NCBI GenBank assembly: GCA_022766785.1
Contig: JALEOL010000057.1
Span: 1-64,000 of the forward strand
Source of the DNA: Oscillospiraceae bacterium
Lineage (GTDB): Bacteria > Bacillota > Clostridia > Oscillospirales > Ruminococcaceae
Length of the DNA stretch: 64,000 bases
Reading direction: 5' to 3'
How positions within the stretch are numbered: the stretch's first letter is position 1; the number at the start of each line of letters is the position of its first letter. A model generated the notes under the pieces. That model was given only the letters and a program-made list of their open reading frames with translations, searched no databases and was not told the DNA's origin. The position numbers and the translations under genes were made by a program. Shown piece by piece: positions 20,034-30,417 of the stretch.

Positions 20034-20062
20034 TTGACAAATACGCCGTATAGTGGTATAAT
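20034..20062 (+). promoter_or_regulatory. sigmaA-type promoter
   Basis: TTGACA-17 nt-TATAAT, upstream of the radical SAM gene. Confidence 0.85.
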
Positions 20063-20096
20063 AAAATGAATATTTATGTTCAAGAGGTGTATTTTG

Positions 20097-20714
20097 ATGA
20101 CAATATTTTACAGGTTCGACGGTCAGATGTATATCAATATAACAAACGGCTGTCCCTGCGACTGCGTGTTCTGTCTGCGGAAAAATTCCGACAGCGTTAA
20201 GGATAACGACAGCCTGTGGCTTGAACATGAGCCGTCCTTCGAGGAGATAACAGCGGCTTTTGACAGGTTTGACAAGACCGGCTGCACCAACGCGGTTTTC
20301 TGCGGCTACGGCGAGCCTACCGTCCGGGCGGACATGCTGATAAAGACCGCAGAGTATATCCGGCAGAACAGCAGCATGAAAATCAGGCTGAACACAAACG
20401 GACTTGTCCGGCTCATTCACCCGGAGTTTGATGTGGAGCGGTTCCGTGGGCTTATCGATATCGCTTCAATAAGCCTCAACGCACCGGACGCAAAGCGCTA
20501 CAACGAGGTAACAAGACCGCATTTCGGCGAGCCGGCGTTCCGGGCTATGCTGGATTTTGCGAGGGATATGAAAAATATGGGCGTTGAGACAAAGTTCACC
20601 GTTGTTGATGTGATAAGCGAGGACGAGATCGCGCGCTGCCGGGAGCTTGCGGACAGCATGGGTATTCCGCTGAGAGTACGTGAATACATCTCCGACAACG
20701 AAAGCTACACATGA
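20097..20714 (+). CDS. Radical SAM protein (TatD-linked type)
   Basis: NGCPCDCVFCLRKNSD (CxxxCxxC), CGYGEPTVR, LNTNG. Confidence 0.85.
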   Translation: MTIFYRFDGQMYINITNGCPCDCVFCLRKNSDSVKDNDSLWLEHEPSFEEITAAFDRFDKTGCTNAVFCGYGEPTVRADMLIKTAEYIRQNSSMKIRLNTNGLVRLIHPEFDVERFRGLIDIASISLNAPDAKRYNEVTRPHFGEPAFRAMLDFARDMKNMGVETKFTVVDVISEDEIARCRELADSMGIPLRVREYISDNESYT

Positions 20715-21262
20715 GGATCATCGGAATTGACCCCGGCTATGCTATCGTGGGCTACGGCGTGCTGGATCTAGTGAAATCGCAGTTTTCAGTGGTGAATTAC
20801 GGGGCGGTAACTACCGCAGCCGGGACGAGCTTTGACCAGCGGCTGATGGAGATATACAACGATATGTGCACGGTACTTGATATGTTCAAGCCGGACTGCC
20901 TGTCGATAGAAAAGCTGTATTTCACCAACAACAAGACCACCGGCATTGATGTCGCCCAGGCGCGGGGGGTTATCATGCTTGCCGCTGTGCAGAGGGATAT
21001 CGAGATATTCGAGTACACGCCAATGCAGGTGAAGCAGGCGGTGGTGGGCTACGGCAAGGCGGAAAAGCACCAGGTGCAGGAGATGGTGAAGAATATCCTG
21101 CGCCTGAAAGAGATCCCGAAGCCGGACGACACCGCGGACGCCGTGGCTCTTGCGATATGCCATGGACATTCCAGCGGCTCGCAGCTGTCAAGGCTCATCG
21201 CAAAGGCGAATGCGAACGACGGCGCGATGGGAAAGATACTACACAAGACTTACGGAGAGTGA
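20711..21262 (+). CDS. ruvC: Crossover junction endodeoxyribonuclease RuvC
   Basis: MRIIGIDPGYAIVGYGVLD; SIEKLYFTNNKTTGIDVAQARGV; DDTADAVALAICH. Confidence 0.97.
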   Translation: MRIIGIDPGYAIVGYGVLDLVKSQFSVVNYGAVTTAAGTSFDQRLMEIYNDMCTVLDMFKPDCLSIEKLYFTNNKTTGIDVAQARGVIMLAAVQRDIEIFEYTPMQVKQAVVGYGKAEKHQVQEMVKNILRLKEIPKPDDTADAVALAICHGHSSGSQLSRLIAKANANDGAMGKILHKTYGE

Positions 21263-21266
21263 CGAA

Positions 21267-21875
21267 ATGATATACAGCCTTCACGGGGAACTGATACACA
21301 CCGAGCCAAACCTTGCGGTGGTGGAATGCGGCGGAGTAGGGTATGCCTGCCGCACCAGCATGAATACGCTGAAAAAGGTCGGCGGAGCGAACGGCGAGAA
21401 GAAAGAAGTGCGGCTGTTCACCCAGCTTAATGTAAGAGAGGACGCGGTGGAGCTGTTCGGCTTCGCGGACGCGGCGGAGCTGGCGGCGTTTAAACAGTTG
21501 ACATCAATATCGGGCGTTGGACCAAAAGCGGCGCTGTCCATTCTGTCAGACCTCACCCCCTCAAAGCTGGCGCTGTGCATTACCACCGGGGACAGCAAGA
21601 CCCTGACCCGTTCTCCGGGCATAGGTGCGAAAATAGCCCAGCGTATAGTCATGGAGCTGAAGGACAAGGTGGCGAAGGAGCAGCACATATCGGCTTCGGA
21701 CTACGTTTCCGAGCCGGTTGCTGCGGCGGCAGGAGGAAACGCGGCGGCGGAAGCCTTGACGGCGCTGTGCGTTCTGGGATTTGCGATGCCGCAGGCGCAG
21801 GCGGCTCTTGTGGGAGCAAGCCCGGACAGCACTGTGGAGGAGCTTATAAAGTACGCGCTGAAGCGGCTCGGGTGA
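21267..21875 (+). CDS. ruvA: Holliday junction DNA helicase RuvA
   Basis: MIYSLHGELIHTEPNLAVVECGGVGYACRTS; TSISGVGPKAALSILS. Confidence 0.96.
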   Translation: MIYSLHGELIHTEPNLAVVECGGVGYACRTSMNTLKKVGGANGEKKEVRLFTQLNVREDAVELFGFADAAELAAFKQLTSISGVGPKAALSILSDLTPSKLALCITTGDSKTLTRSPGIGAKIAQRIVMELKDKVAKEQHISASDYVSEPVAAAAGGNAAAEALTALCVLGFAMPQAQAALVGASPDSTVEELIKYALKRLG

Positions 21876-21898
21876 GAAACATCTATTTCTGAACAGAG

Positions 21899-22840
21899 GT
21901 GAATGTGTTGTCTAAAAGCGCAGACAAGAACAGTGCTGGTAATAAGCTGATGCCATATTTCCTGGCTCTGGCGATAGTTGAGGGATTATTCTTTATCATC
22001 TACCTTTTCTTCGCCGGTGATGAAAGTGACAGATCCGGCTGCATTATAGGAATAGGCTGTGCGCTGACAGTAGCATTAGCCACTGCTGTCATTTTCCTTT
22101 TCCGTATGATAAATGAGCGTATCGCACTGCGCCGGGCGGCTCTGAAAGCGCTTGGAAAACACGGGATAAGAAAGATACGCAGCGACGAGGCGGCAAAATA
22201 CGCCTACAGGGGCATAGTGAAGCTGTTTCAGGGGAAATACCCGGACGCGGACGATCTGCTGCAGAGGGCGCTGAGCATTTCCAGTGTGCGGCAGAACCAG
22301 ATGTTCTGCGTCGAGTGGCTCATCAAGCTGTACGAAGCCACCGAGAACGAGCCGAGAATGCTGTGGTGCTTCCGCAAGGCGGCGGAGTTCGCCCCGGACG
22401 ACCCGGAGGTGCAGTCGAGGCTGGGACATGCGTATTTCGCTGACGGCAAGCTGTCCAATGCGGAATACTGCTTTGAACAGGCGCTGAAATACGATCCGAA
22501 CCAGGGCTATTCCTACTACAGCCTTGCGAAGATATACATGGTTCGCGGCGAGGAGGAAAGGGCGCTTGAAACGCTGAACAAGCTGACAAAGATCCAGGAG
22601 AACCACCCTCTGGTATACGCGGAGCTGGCGACATTCTATGCAATGCGTAATGATGAGGAAAAGTGCAGGGAGAATTACGAGAAGGCTATATTGTGCGGAT
22701 ACAAGGAGCCGGAGCTGCTTTCGGCAAGACTTACGGCGATAAAGCAGTTCAATAATGCAGAAAATGCCACCGGGGAGGATCTGCCCCATGAGTATTACAG
22801 ACGGATAGAAAAGGAAGATACAGATGCTGGAAATGTCTGA
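21899..22840 (+). CDS. Membrane-anchored TPR protein (GTG start)
   Basis: Two N-terminal TM segments; repeats [58 protein letters not shown]. Confidence 0.75.
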   Translation: MNVLSKSADKNSAGNKLMPYFLALAIVEGLFFIIYLFFAGDESDRSGCIIGIGCALTVALATAVIFLFRMINERIALRRAALKALGKHGIRKIRSDEAAKYAYRGIVKLFQGKYPDADDLLQRALSISSVRQNQMFCVEWLIKLYEATENEPRMLWCFRKAAEFAPDDPEVQSRLGHAYFADGKLSNAEYCFEQALKYDPNQGYSYYSLAKIYMVRGEEERALETLNKLTKIQENHPLVYAELATFYAMRNDEEKCRENYEKAILCGYKEPELLSARLTAIKQFNNAENATGEDLPHEYYRRIEKEDTDAGNV

Positions 22841-23876
22841 ATTCGGGGGAAATCCCGAACGCAGTAACCGAATAGTCGAGCCGGAATATAATGATGCAGA
22901 TACCGATATTGAGTATTCACTAAGACCCAGGGTGCTGTCCGAGTACATCGGGCAGGAAAAGGTCAAGGAGAATATGCAGGTCTACATCGAGGCGGCGAAG
23001 AAGCGCGGCGAGTGCCTTGACCATGTGCTGCTTTATGGCCCTCCGGGACTCGGAAAGACCACGCTTTCGTGTATTATCGCGAATGAAATGGGCGTGAATA
23101 TCCGCGTGACCTCCGGCCCTGCGATCGAAAAAGCCGGTGACCTTGCGGCGCTGCTCACGAATTTACAGCCGAACGACGTGCTGTTCATCGACGAGATCCA
23201 CCGGCTTTCCCGGCAGGTGGAGGAGGTGCTGTATCCGGCGATGGAGGACTATGTGCTGGATATAATCATGGGTAACGGTCCGTCTGCGCGGTCTATACGA
23301 ATTGACCTGCCGAAGTTCACGCTTATCGGCGCTACGACTCGCTCCGGGCAGCTTTCCGCACCGCTTCGGGACCGGTTCGGCGTGATACAGCGGCTGGAAT
23401 TGTATACCCCGGAGGAGCTTTGCAGCATAGTTCAGCGCTCGGCGATAATCCTTGCGATACCCTGTACAAAGGACGGCGCAATGGAGATAGCGAAGCGGTC
23501 GCGCGGTACTCCGAGAATTGCAAACCGGCTGTTAAAGCGCGTCCGCGACTATGCGGAGGTGCTGGGCGACGGTAAGATCACCCGGGAGATCGCGGACATC
23601 GCGCTGGGTCGCGAGGACATAGACAGGCTGGGTCTTGACCGGCTCGACCGGCGGTTCCTGGAGATGATTATCAAGGGGTACAACGGCGGTCCGGTGGGAC
23701 TTGAAACGCTTGCATCGGCGCTGGGGGAGGAGTCCGTCACGCTGGAGGAGGTCTGCGAGCCGTTCCTTATGCAGCTCGGGTTTATTGCGAGGACTCCCCG
23801 GGGAAGAACCGCGACCGCGCTTGCTTACAAGCACCTTGGAATTCTGAAAGACGGGCAGCAGACAATGGAGTTTTAA
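22824..23876 (+). CDS. ruvB: Holliday junction branch migration helicase RuvB
   Basis: [50 protein letters not shown]. Confidence 0.98.
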   Translation: MLEMSEFGGNPERSNRIVEPEYNDADTDIEYSLRPRVLSEYIGQEKVKENMQVYIEAAKKRGECLDHVLLYGPPGLGKTTLSCIIANEMGVNIRVTSGPAIEKAGDLAALLTNLQPNDVLFIDEIHRLSRQVEEVLYPAMEDYVLDIIMGNGPSARSIRIDLPKFTLIGATTRSGQLSAPLRDRFGVIQRLELYTPEELCSIVQRSAIILAIPCTKDGAMEIAKRSRGTPRIANRLLKRVRDYAEVLGDGKITREIADIALGREDIDRLGLDRLDRRFLEMIIKGYNGGPVGLETLASALGEESVTLEEVCEPFLMQLGFIARTPRGRTATALAYKHLGILKDGQQTMEF

Positions 23877-23877
23877 A

Positions 23878-24050
23878 TAATGCGGAATTCGGAATTGAAT
23901 GTGTCCGCTATGCGGACGGATCAAAATGGTACAAAGTCATAATGTGGAAACAAGCCGTTTTCCTGTGACTGTGGATTACAAGAAAACAAGATCTTGCTAA
24001 TTTAAATAACCGCGAAGCGGCACCATAATTCCGAATTCCGCATTAGAATT
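23878..24050. repeat. MITE-like element, copy 2
   Basis: aatgcggaattcggaatt...gtgtccgctatgcggacgg...ataaccgcgaagcggcaccataattccgaattccgcatt. Confidence 0.85.
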
Positions 24051-24118
24051 ACCAAATTTCGTTTTTGATTTTTCACTTCAAACTAATTAAAAACTACAAT
24101 AATACTGGGGGAGATATT

Positions 24119-25480
24119 ATGGGAAGATTATTCGGCACAGACGGCGCCAGGGGAGTTGCGGTAACGGAGCTTACCTGCGAGAGAGCCATGGAGATAGGCA
24201 GGGCGGCGGCTTATGTCCTGACAAAGGAGAGCGGAAAGGCGCACCCGAACATACTTGTCGGCATGGACACGAGAATATCTTCAAAGATACTTGAAGCGGC
24301 GCTGTCCGCCGGTCTTGCTTCGGTGGGGGCGAATGCGCTCCAGCTGGGCGTTGTTCCTACCCCGGCGGTGGCGTATCTCGTCAAGGCTTACAACGCAGAC
24401 GCCGGAGTTATGATCTCAGCTTCTCACAACACAGTGGAATACAACGGCATAAAGCTGTTTTCTTCCGAGGGCTTCAAGCTGCCGGACAGCGTTGAGGAGG
24501 AGATAGAGTCGCTTATCCTTGACAGGACTGCCGAGATACCGCTGCGAAACGGTACTGACGTCGGCAGGATCACACGGCTCAGCAACGGCACGAATGACTA
24601 CATACAGCATATCCGCGACTGCGCCGGGGCAGGTCACTATGCCGGGGACAGCAGGCGGTTCTGCTTCGACTGCGCCAACGGAAGCTCCGCGGCGACTGCG
24701 CGCAGGCTGTTTGCATATCTCGGGGAGGGCTGCGAGTTCATCGCTGACGAACCGGACGGCACTAACATTAACGACAACTGCGGTTCCACCCACATCGACC
24801 AGCTGTGCGAGTATGTGAAAAACGGCGGCATGGCGGCTGGCTTCGCGTTCGACGGGGACGCGGACAGGTGTCTTGCGGTGGACGAAAACGGCAATGTCAT
24901 CGACGGAGACCGCATTATCGCAGTCCTTGCAAAATACATGAAGCAAAAGGGCTTGCTCAGAGGGAACGCCGCTGTTGTGACGGTCATGAGCAACCTCGGC
25001 TTCCATGATTTCATGAAGGACAACGGCATGAATACCGTCTGTGCAAAGGTCGGCGACAGGTATGTGCTGGAGGAAATGCTTAAAAATGGCTATAATATAG
25101 GCGGAGAGCAGTCCGGGCATATTATCCTTCTCGACCACGCGACCACCGGCGACGGTCAGCTTACTGCGGCGATGCTGATAAAGGTCATGCAGGAGACCGG
25201 AAAGACGCTGGCGCAGCTGTGTGAGGATATCGTGGATTACCCACAGCTGCTGGTGAACGTCAGGATAACCGAAAGCGGTAAGGGCAGGTGGAACACAGTC
25301 CCGGCGATAACCGACAGCATTGCCGCGGCGGAAAAGGAGCTTTCCGGCAGCGGACGCGTTCTCGTCCGGGAGAGCGGCACTGAGCCTCTGGTGCGCGTTA
25401 TGATAGAGGGCAAGGATATGGACATGGTAAAGCGGCTGGCGGAGTCCATTGCGGAGGAAGTCAGACGGAGCCTTACCTGA
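24119..25480 (+). CDS. glmM: Phosphoglucosamine mutase
   Basis: MGRLFGTDGARGVA; VMISASHNTVEYNGIKLF; GFAFDGDADRCLAVDE. Confidence 0.97.
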   Translation: MGRLFGTDGARGVAVTELTCERAMEIGRAAAYVLTKESGKAHPNILVGMDTRISSKILEAALSAGLASVGANALQLGVVPTPAVAYLVKAYNADAGVMISASHNTVEYNGIKLFSSEGFKLPDSVEEEIESLILDRTAEIPLRNGTDVGRITRLSNGTNDYIQHIRDCAGAGHYAGDSRRFCFDCANGSSAATARRLFAYLGEGCEFIADEPDGTNINDNCGSTHIDQLCEYVKNGGMAAGFAFDGDADRCLAVDENGNVIDGDRIIAVLAKYMKQKGLLRGNAAVVTVMSNLGFHDFMKDNGMNTVCAKVGDRYVLEEMLKNGYNIGGEQSGHIILLDHATTGDGQLTAAMLIKVMQETGKTLAQLCEDIVDYPQLLVNVRITESGKGRWNTVPAITDSIAAAEKELSGSGRVLVRESGTEPLVRVMIEGKDMDMVKRLAESIAEEVRRSLT

Positions 25481-25490
25481 CGGAGGAAAT

Positions 25491-25850
25491 ATGCTGGTAT
25501 GTGCAAACAACGGGAATTTCCCGGCAGAAGATACAGAGCAGCTGAAAACCGCCCTGAATGCGGCATGCGGCGAGATCTGGCTCGGAGAGGGAACGGACAG
25601 TTACCCCTGCATCGCAGTGCTGTGCTGCGAGGAGGGCGCTTCGCTGAACTACTTTGAGAGCGAGGGCGGCACGGCTTACGTTTCGGTGGGGGACAGAAAA
25701 AAGCACGGGACGATCACAGTCAACATCGACGGCGAGGTCTATCAGCTGGAGCGCGGACAGATCGTTCCGCAGGAGAAGATACTTGATATCGCGGCAGAGT
25801 TCATGAATACGATGAAGCTGCCACAGTGCATCGAGTGGGAAAAGCTGTAG
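25491..25850 (+). CDS. Hypothetical protein
   Basis: 119-aa ORF between glmM and a methyltransferase; RBS ggaggaaat. Confidence 0.6.
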   Translation: MLVCANNGNFPAEDTEQLKTALNAACGEIWLGEGTDSYPCIAVLCCEEGASLNYFESEGGTAYVSVGDRKKHGTITVNIDGEVYQLERGQIVPQEKILDIAAEFMNTMKLPQCIEWEKL

Positions 25851-25871
25851 AATAAACAGAGGACAGAAGAA

Positions 25872-26747
25872 ATGAGATTATCTGACAAATGGCAGGACTA
25901 CTGCCTTATCGACACATCAGACGGCGAGCGGCTGGAGCGCTGGGGCGATGTCACCCTTATCCGCCCCGATCCTCAGATCATCTGGAAGAGCGACGATCTA
26001 GCTCCGGAATGGCGCACGGCTCATGCGAAATACAACCGTTCATCGTCAGGCGGCGGATCCTGGGATTACCGCAGGAAGCTGCCGGAAAGCTGGCAGATAA
26101 AGTACGGCGAACTAACCTTTATGGTGAAACCAACCGGGTTCAAGCACACCGGGCTGTTCCCGGAGCAGGCGGTGAACTGGGACTACTGCATGAACGCTAT
26201 ACGGGGCGCAGGACGTCCGGTGAACGTGCTCAATCTGTTCGCGTACACCGGGGGAGCGACCCTTGCGTGTGCGGCGGCGGGCGCTTCGGTGTGCCATGTG
26301 GACGCGGTAAAGGGAATGGTGGACTGGGCGAGAACGAACGCCAAGCTCTCCGGGCTGTCGGATAAGCCAATACGCTGGATAGTGGACGACGCACAGAAGT
26401 TTATCAACCGCGAGATACGCCGTGGAACGCGCTATGACGGGATAATCCTCGACCCCCCCAGCTACGGCAGAGGCACAAACGGCGAGATGTGGAAGCTGGA
26501 GGACTGTATTTACGACCTCATGGAGAGCTGCACGCAGCTGCTTTCGGATAAGCCTTTGTTCGTACTGCTGAACAGCTACACCACCGGGCTTTCCGCAAGC
26601 GTCATGAGTTATCTGCTGCAAATGACGGTGGGCAAACGGTTCGATATCTCTGTGAATTCGCAGGAGATAGGGCTTCCGGTGAAGCAGACGGGAATGGCGC
26701 TCCCGGCAGGAAGCACGGCAATAGTGTCGTTTAATTCGGAATCATGA
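25872..26747 (+). CDS. Class I SAM-dependent methyltransferase (RlmI/K-like)
   Basis: VLNLFAYTGGATLACAAAGASVCHVDAVKGMVDWARTNAKLSGL; IILDPPSYGRG. Confidence 0.9.
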   Translation: MRLSDKWQDYCLIDTSDGERLERWGDVTLIRPDPQIIWKSDDLAPEWRTAHAKYNRSSSGGGSWDYRRKLPESWQIKYGELTFMVKPTGFKHTGLFPEQAVNWDYCMNAIRGAGRPVNVLNLFAYTGGATLACAAAGASVCHVDAVKGMVDWARTNAKLSGLSDKPIRWIVDDAQKFINREIRRGTRYDGIILDPPSYGRGTNGEMWKLEDCIYDLMESCTQLLSDKPLFVLLNSYTTGLSASVMSYLLQMTVGKRFDISVNSQEIGLPVKQTGMALPAGSTAIVSFNSES

Positions 26748-26975
26748 ATTCGGAATGCGGTTAATAGAATGCGGAATTCGGAATGCGGAATTCGGAATTA
26801 TGGTGCCGCTTCGCGGTTATTTTAATAAGCGCAATTTAGAAACACTCGTTTTCTTGTAAGCTACAGTCACAGGATAACAACCTGTTTCCACATTATGACT
26901 TTGTACCATTTCGATCCGTCCGCATAGCGGACACATTCAATTCCGCATTCCGAATTCCGAATTCCGAATTTAGAA
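26731..26975. repeat. MITE-like element, copy 3 (opposite orientation to copy 2)
   Basis: ataatt..ggtgccgcttcgcggttattt...cattatgactttgtaccatttcgatccgtccgcatagcggacacattcaattccgcatt is the reverse complement of copy 2 with scattered differences. Confidence 0.85.
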
Positions 26976-27003
26976 TGTACTCTATCATTAAGGAGAATAC
27001 AAT

Positions 27004-28779
27004 TTGTCAAATAATATAATAGAGGTCGAAAACGTCAGCTTTGACTATATCAGCCGTGACGAGGACGGCAAGGAGCTGAGCCGAAGTCAGGTGCTGAAGG
27101 ATATCAGTCTTTCCGTGCCGGAGGGGCAGTTTCTTGCGGTTCTGGGACATAACGGCTGCGGCAAATCAACGCTGGCGAAGCATTTCAATGCGATACTGAG
27201 ACCCACCGCCGGCAGGGTGACTGTGGCAGGAATGGATACCTCTGACGAGGACAGGCTGTACGATATCCGGCAGACGGTGGGAATGGTTTTCCAGAACCCG
27301 GATAACCAGCTTGTGGCAACTATCGTCGAGGAGGACGTGGCATTCGCGCCGGAGAACATGGGCGTTCCCCAGCCGGAGATCCGCCGGAGGGTGGACGACG
27401 CACTGAAGCAGGTGGATATGTACGAATACCGCGAGCACGCTCCGCATCAGCTTTCCGGCGGACAGAAGCAGCGCGTTGCCATCGCCGGAGTGATCGCCAT
27501 GCAGCCACGGTGCATCGTCATGGACGAGCCTACCGCGATGCTCGACCCAAAGGGCAGGCGCGAGGTCATGAACACTATCCGCACGCTCAACCGGGAAAAG
27601 GGGATCACCGTGGTGCTCATCACCCACTACATGGACGAGGCGGCGCAGGCTGACCGCGTTGTGGTAATGGACGGCGGAAAGATCATCATGGATGATGTTC
27701 CGAAAAAGATCTTTTCCCAGGTGAAGAAGCTGCGCTCGGTGGGGCTGGACGTTCCTCAGGTGACGGAGCTTTGCGAGGAATTGCGCGAAAACGGCGTACC
27801 TATTTCCACGGAAATAATCCACGAGCAGGAATGCGCCGAGGCTCTGTACGCTCTCACCCGGGGCAGGAGCGCGGTGGTTGCCAAAAAGCCGGAGCAGGAC
27901 GCCGGGGACAGCCGACCCGTGGTATTAAAGGGCGACAAGGTGACATACAAATACAGCGTGGGCACTCCGTTTGAAAAGACCGCGGTGGACAACGTTGACA
28001 TCGAGATACGCCAGGGTGAGTTCGTTGGAATAATCGGGCACACCGGCAGCGGCAAATCCACGCTTATACAGCATTTCGACGGTCTGGTGAAGCCCACCTC
28101 CGGGCATATCCTGGTGGACGGCGCGGATATCTGGGGAAAGGGCGTGAATATCCGGGATATCCGTTTCAAGGTGGGACTTGTGTTCCAGTATTCCGAGCAC
28201 CAGCTGTTCGAGGAGACCGTGGCAAAGGATATAGCATATGGTCCCAAGAACATGGGGCTTTCCGAGGAGGACATCAAAAAGCGCGTATTCAGCGCCGCTG
28301 AGAGCATGGATATCGTGAAGCTGCTGAACAAATCCCCGTTTGAGCTTTCCGGCGGACAGCAGCGCAGGGTGGCGCTCGCGGGAGTTCTCGCGATGGATCC
28401 CGAGGTGCTGATACTCGACGAGCCAGCCGCAGGTCTCGACCCCAAAGGCAGGGACAAGATACTCGGGCAGATAAAGCAGTACCACGAGAAGTACGGCAAG
28501 ACCATTCTGCTGGTCTCCCACTCGATGGAGGATATCGTGAAGTACGCCGGAAAGGTTCTTGTGATGAACAAGAGCCGCCTGTTCTGCTATGACACGGTGG
28601 ACAGGGTGTTCGCGCGTACTGAGGAGCTTGCGAAGATCGGTCTTGACGTCCCCCAGATCACAAGAATGAGCCATATCCTGAAGTCCCTCGGGACAGATAT
28701 CGGGAATGACATCTATACCACAGAAAGGGCGGCGGAGCGTCTGCTGCCGCTTATAAGTAAGGATCAGAACAAAAGATGA
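27004..28779 (+). CDS. Fused energy-coupling factor ATPase, EcfA1-EcfA2 in one polypeptide (TTG start)
   Basis: Two Walker A ([18 protein letters not shown]), two signature motifs ([28 protein letters not shown]), two Walker B. Confidence 0.95.
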   Translation: MSNNIIEVENVSFDYISRDEDGKELSRSQVLKDISLSVPEGQFLAVLGHNGCGKSTLAKHFNAILRPTAGRVTVAGMDTSDEDRLYDIRQTVGMVFQNPDNQLVATIVEEDVAFAPENMGVPQPEIRRRVDDALKQVDMYEYREHAPHQLSGGQKQRVAIAGVIAMQPRCIVMDEPTAMLDPKGRREVMNTIRTLNREKGITVVLITHYMDEAAQADRVVVMDGGKIIMDDVPKKIFSQVKKLRSVGLDVPQVTELCEELRENGVPISTEIIHEQECAEALYALTRGRSAVVAKKPEQDAGDSRPVVLKGDKVTYKYSVGTPFEKTAVDNVDIEIRQGEFVGIIGHTGSGKSTLIQHFDGLVKPTSGHILVDGADIWGKGVNIRDIRFKVGLVFQYSEHQLFEETVAKDIAYGPKNMGLSEEDIKKRVFSAAESMDIVKLLNKSPFELSGGQQRRVALAGVLAMDPEVLILDEPAAGLDPKGRDKILGQIKQYHEKYGKTILLVSHSMEDIVKYAGKVLVMNKSRLFCYDTVDRVFARTEELAKIGLDVPQITRMSHILKSLGTDIGNDIYTTERAAERLLPLISKDQNKR

Positions 28780-29588
28780 TAAAGGATATTACTATCGGGC
28801 AGTATTTTCCGGGCAAATCGGTCATACACAGGCTGGACAGCCGCGTAAAACTGGTGCTGGATCTGCTCTACCTTGTTATACTATTCACGGCGCAGAGCTA
28901 TACCGGGCTGCTGCTTGGTATGCTGTTCATGGTGCTTTGCTATATGCTCGCCAGGATAAAGCTCATTATGATACTGAAAAGCGTGAAGCCTATCCTGCCG
29001 CTGATGATATTCACCGGCGCGCTCAACCTGTTTTTCATCAAGGGTGAAACGCCGCTGTTCCAGTGGGGCATAATTTCGATCTACCCCGAGGGCGTGGATA
29101 CGGCGCTGTTCATGCTGATCAGGGTGCTGACCCTCATCATCGGCATGTCGCTGCTGACCTACACCACTTCGCCTATCATGCTGACGGACGCTATCGAGCG
29201 GCTGCTTTCACCGCTAAAAAAGATACACGTCCCGGTGCACGAGCTTTCCATGATGATGACCATTGCGCTGAGATTCATACCGACGCTGGTGGAGGAAACG
29301 GACAAGATAATGTCCGCGCAGAAGGCAAGGGGAGCGGAGATGGACACCGGCGGACTTATCAAAAAGGCGAAGTCGCTGATTCCGGTGCTGATACCGCTGT
29401 TCGTTTCGGCGTTCAAGCGCGCCAACGAGCTTGCCACCGCCATGGAATGCCGCTGCTATCACGGCGGAGAGGGACGCACACGCCTGAAGGTGATGCATAC
29501 CGCGCCGAGGGACTATGCTGCGATAGTTATCATGCTGGCGCTGTTTGCCGGGGTCATAGTCATAAACTGCTTCCCGGTGCTGCCCTGA
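28776..29588 (+). CDS. ecfT: ECF transporter transmembrane protein EcfT
   Basis: [68 protein letters not shown]. Confidence 0.95.
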   Translation: MIKDITIGQYFPGKSVIHRLDSRVKLVLDLLYLVILFTAQSYTGLLLGMLFMVLCYMLARIKLIMILKSVKPILPLMIFTGALNLFFIKGETPLFQWGIISIYPEGVDTALFMLIRVLTLIIGMSLLTYTTSPIMLTDAIERLLSPLKKIHVPVHELSMMMTIALRFIPTLVEETDKIMSAQKARGAEMDTGGLIKKAKSLIPVLIPLFVSAFKRANELATAMECRCYHGGEGRTRLKVMHTAPRDYAAIVIMLALFAGVIVINCFPVLP

Positions 29589-29600
29589 CGAGGTGAGATA

Positions 29601-30344
29601 TTGCGTAACTTAAAGGTCTTTATCGCGTACAACGGCGCGGAATACCACGGTTTTCAGCGGCAGGGCAACGCCGTCACCGTGCAGGAGGTAGTTGAGAGCT
29701 GTATCGGAAAGCTGCTCAAAATACCTGCGCCGGTGATATACGGCTGCTCCAGGACGGATACCGGGGTGCACGCGCGGCAGTTCTGCTTCAATGTGCATAT
29801 CGACAGCAGTATCCCCTGCGAGGGCTTCATGAAAGGCATGAACACGCTGCTGCCGCCGGATATAGCGGTGCTTTCCTGCGAGGACGCGCCGGAGGATTTC
29901 CACGCGAGATACTGCACAAAGGGAAAGGAATATGTGTACCTTATCGCGAATACGCCGCAGAGGGACGTGTTTTTGCAGAAGCTGGCGTATCACTACCCGT
30001 ATGAGCTTGATCTGGAAAAGATGAACCGGGCGGCTCAGCTGCTGGTGGGGGAACATGATTTCGCGGCGTTCTGCCGGGCGGAGGGAAAACAGCGCATGAA
30101 AACCACTGTGCGCGAGATATACAGCTTCCGGGCGGAGAGGAACGGTACGAACGTTGAGCTTCGGATAAGCGGCAGCGGATTTCTGTACAACATGGTCAGG
30201 ATCTGCGCCGGAACGCTCATCTACGTCAGCGAGGGCAGGCTTTCCCTTGACGATGTGAAACGTGCGCTGGAGACCGGCGACCGGAATTTCGCCGGGAAAA
30301 CGCTTCCGCCTGAGGGTCTGTATCTGAGCCGGGTGGACTATTGA
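29601..30344 (+). CDS. truA: tRNA pseudouridine(38-40) synthase (TTG start)
   Basis: YNGAEYHGFQRQGNAVTVQ; CSRTDTGVHARQFCFN; RISGSGFLYNMVRICAGTL. Confidence 0.96.
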   Translation: MRNLKVFIAYNGAEYHGFQRQGNAVTVQEVVESCIGKLLKIPAPVIYGCSRTDTGVHARQFCFNVHIDSSIPCEGFMKGMNTLLPPDIAVLSCEDAPEDFHARYCTKGKEYVYLIANTPQRDVFLQKLAYHYPYELDLEKMNRAAQLLVGEHDFAAFCRAEGKQRMKTTVREIYSFRAERNGTNVELRISGSGFLYNMVRICAGTLIYVSEGRLSLDDVKRALETGDRNFAGKTLPPEGLYLSRVDY

Positions 30345-30369
30345 CGAAAAAGCTACAAAGTTGTATAAT
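30341..30369 (+). promoter_or_regulatory. Promoter overlapping the truA stop codon
   Basis: TTGACG-17 nt-TATAAT. Confidence 0.7.
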
Positions 30370-30417
30370 GGTTTGGGGAAGAAAAGCTGTTGAGACGGCA
30401 GAAAGCAGGGATCTCTG

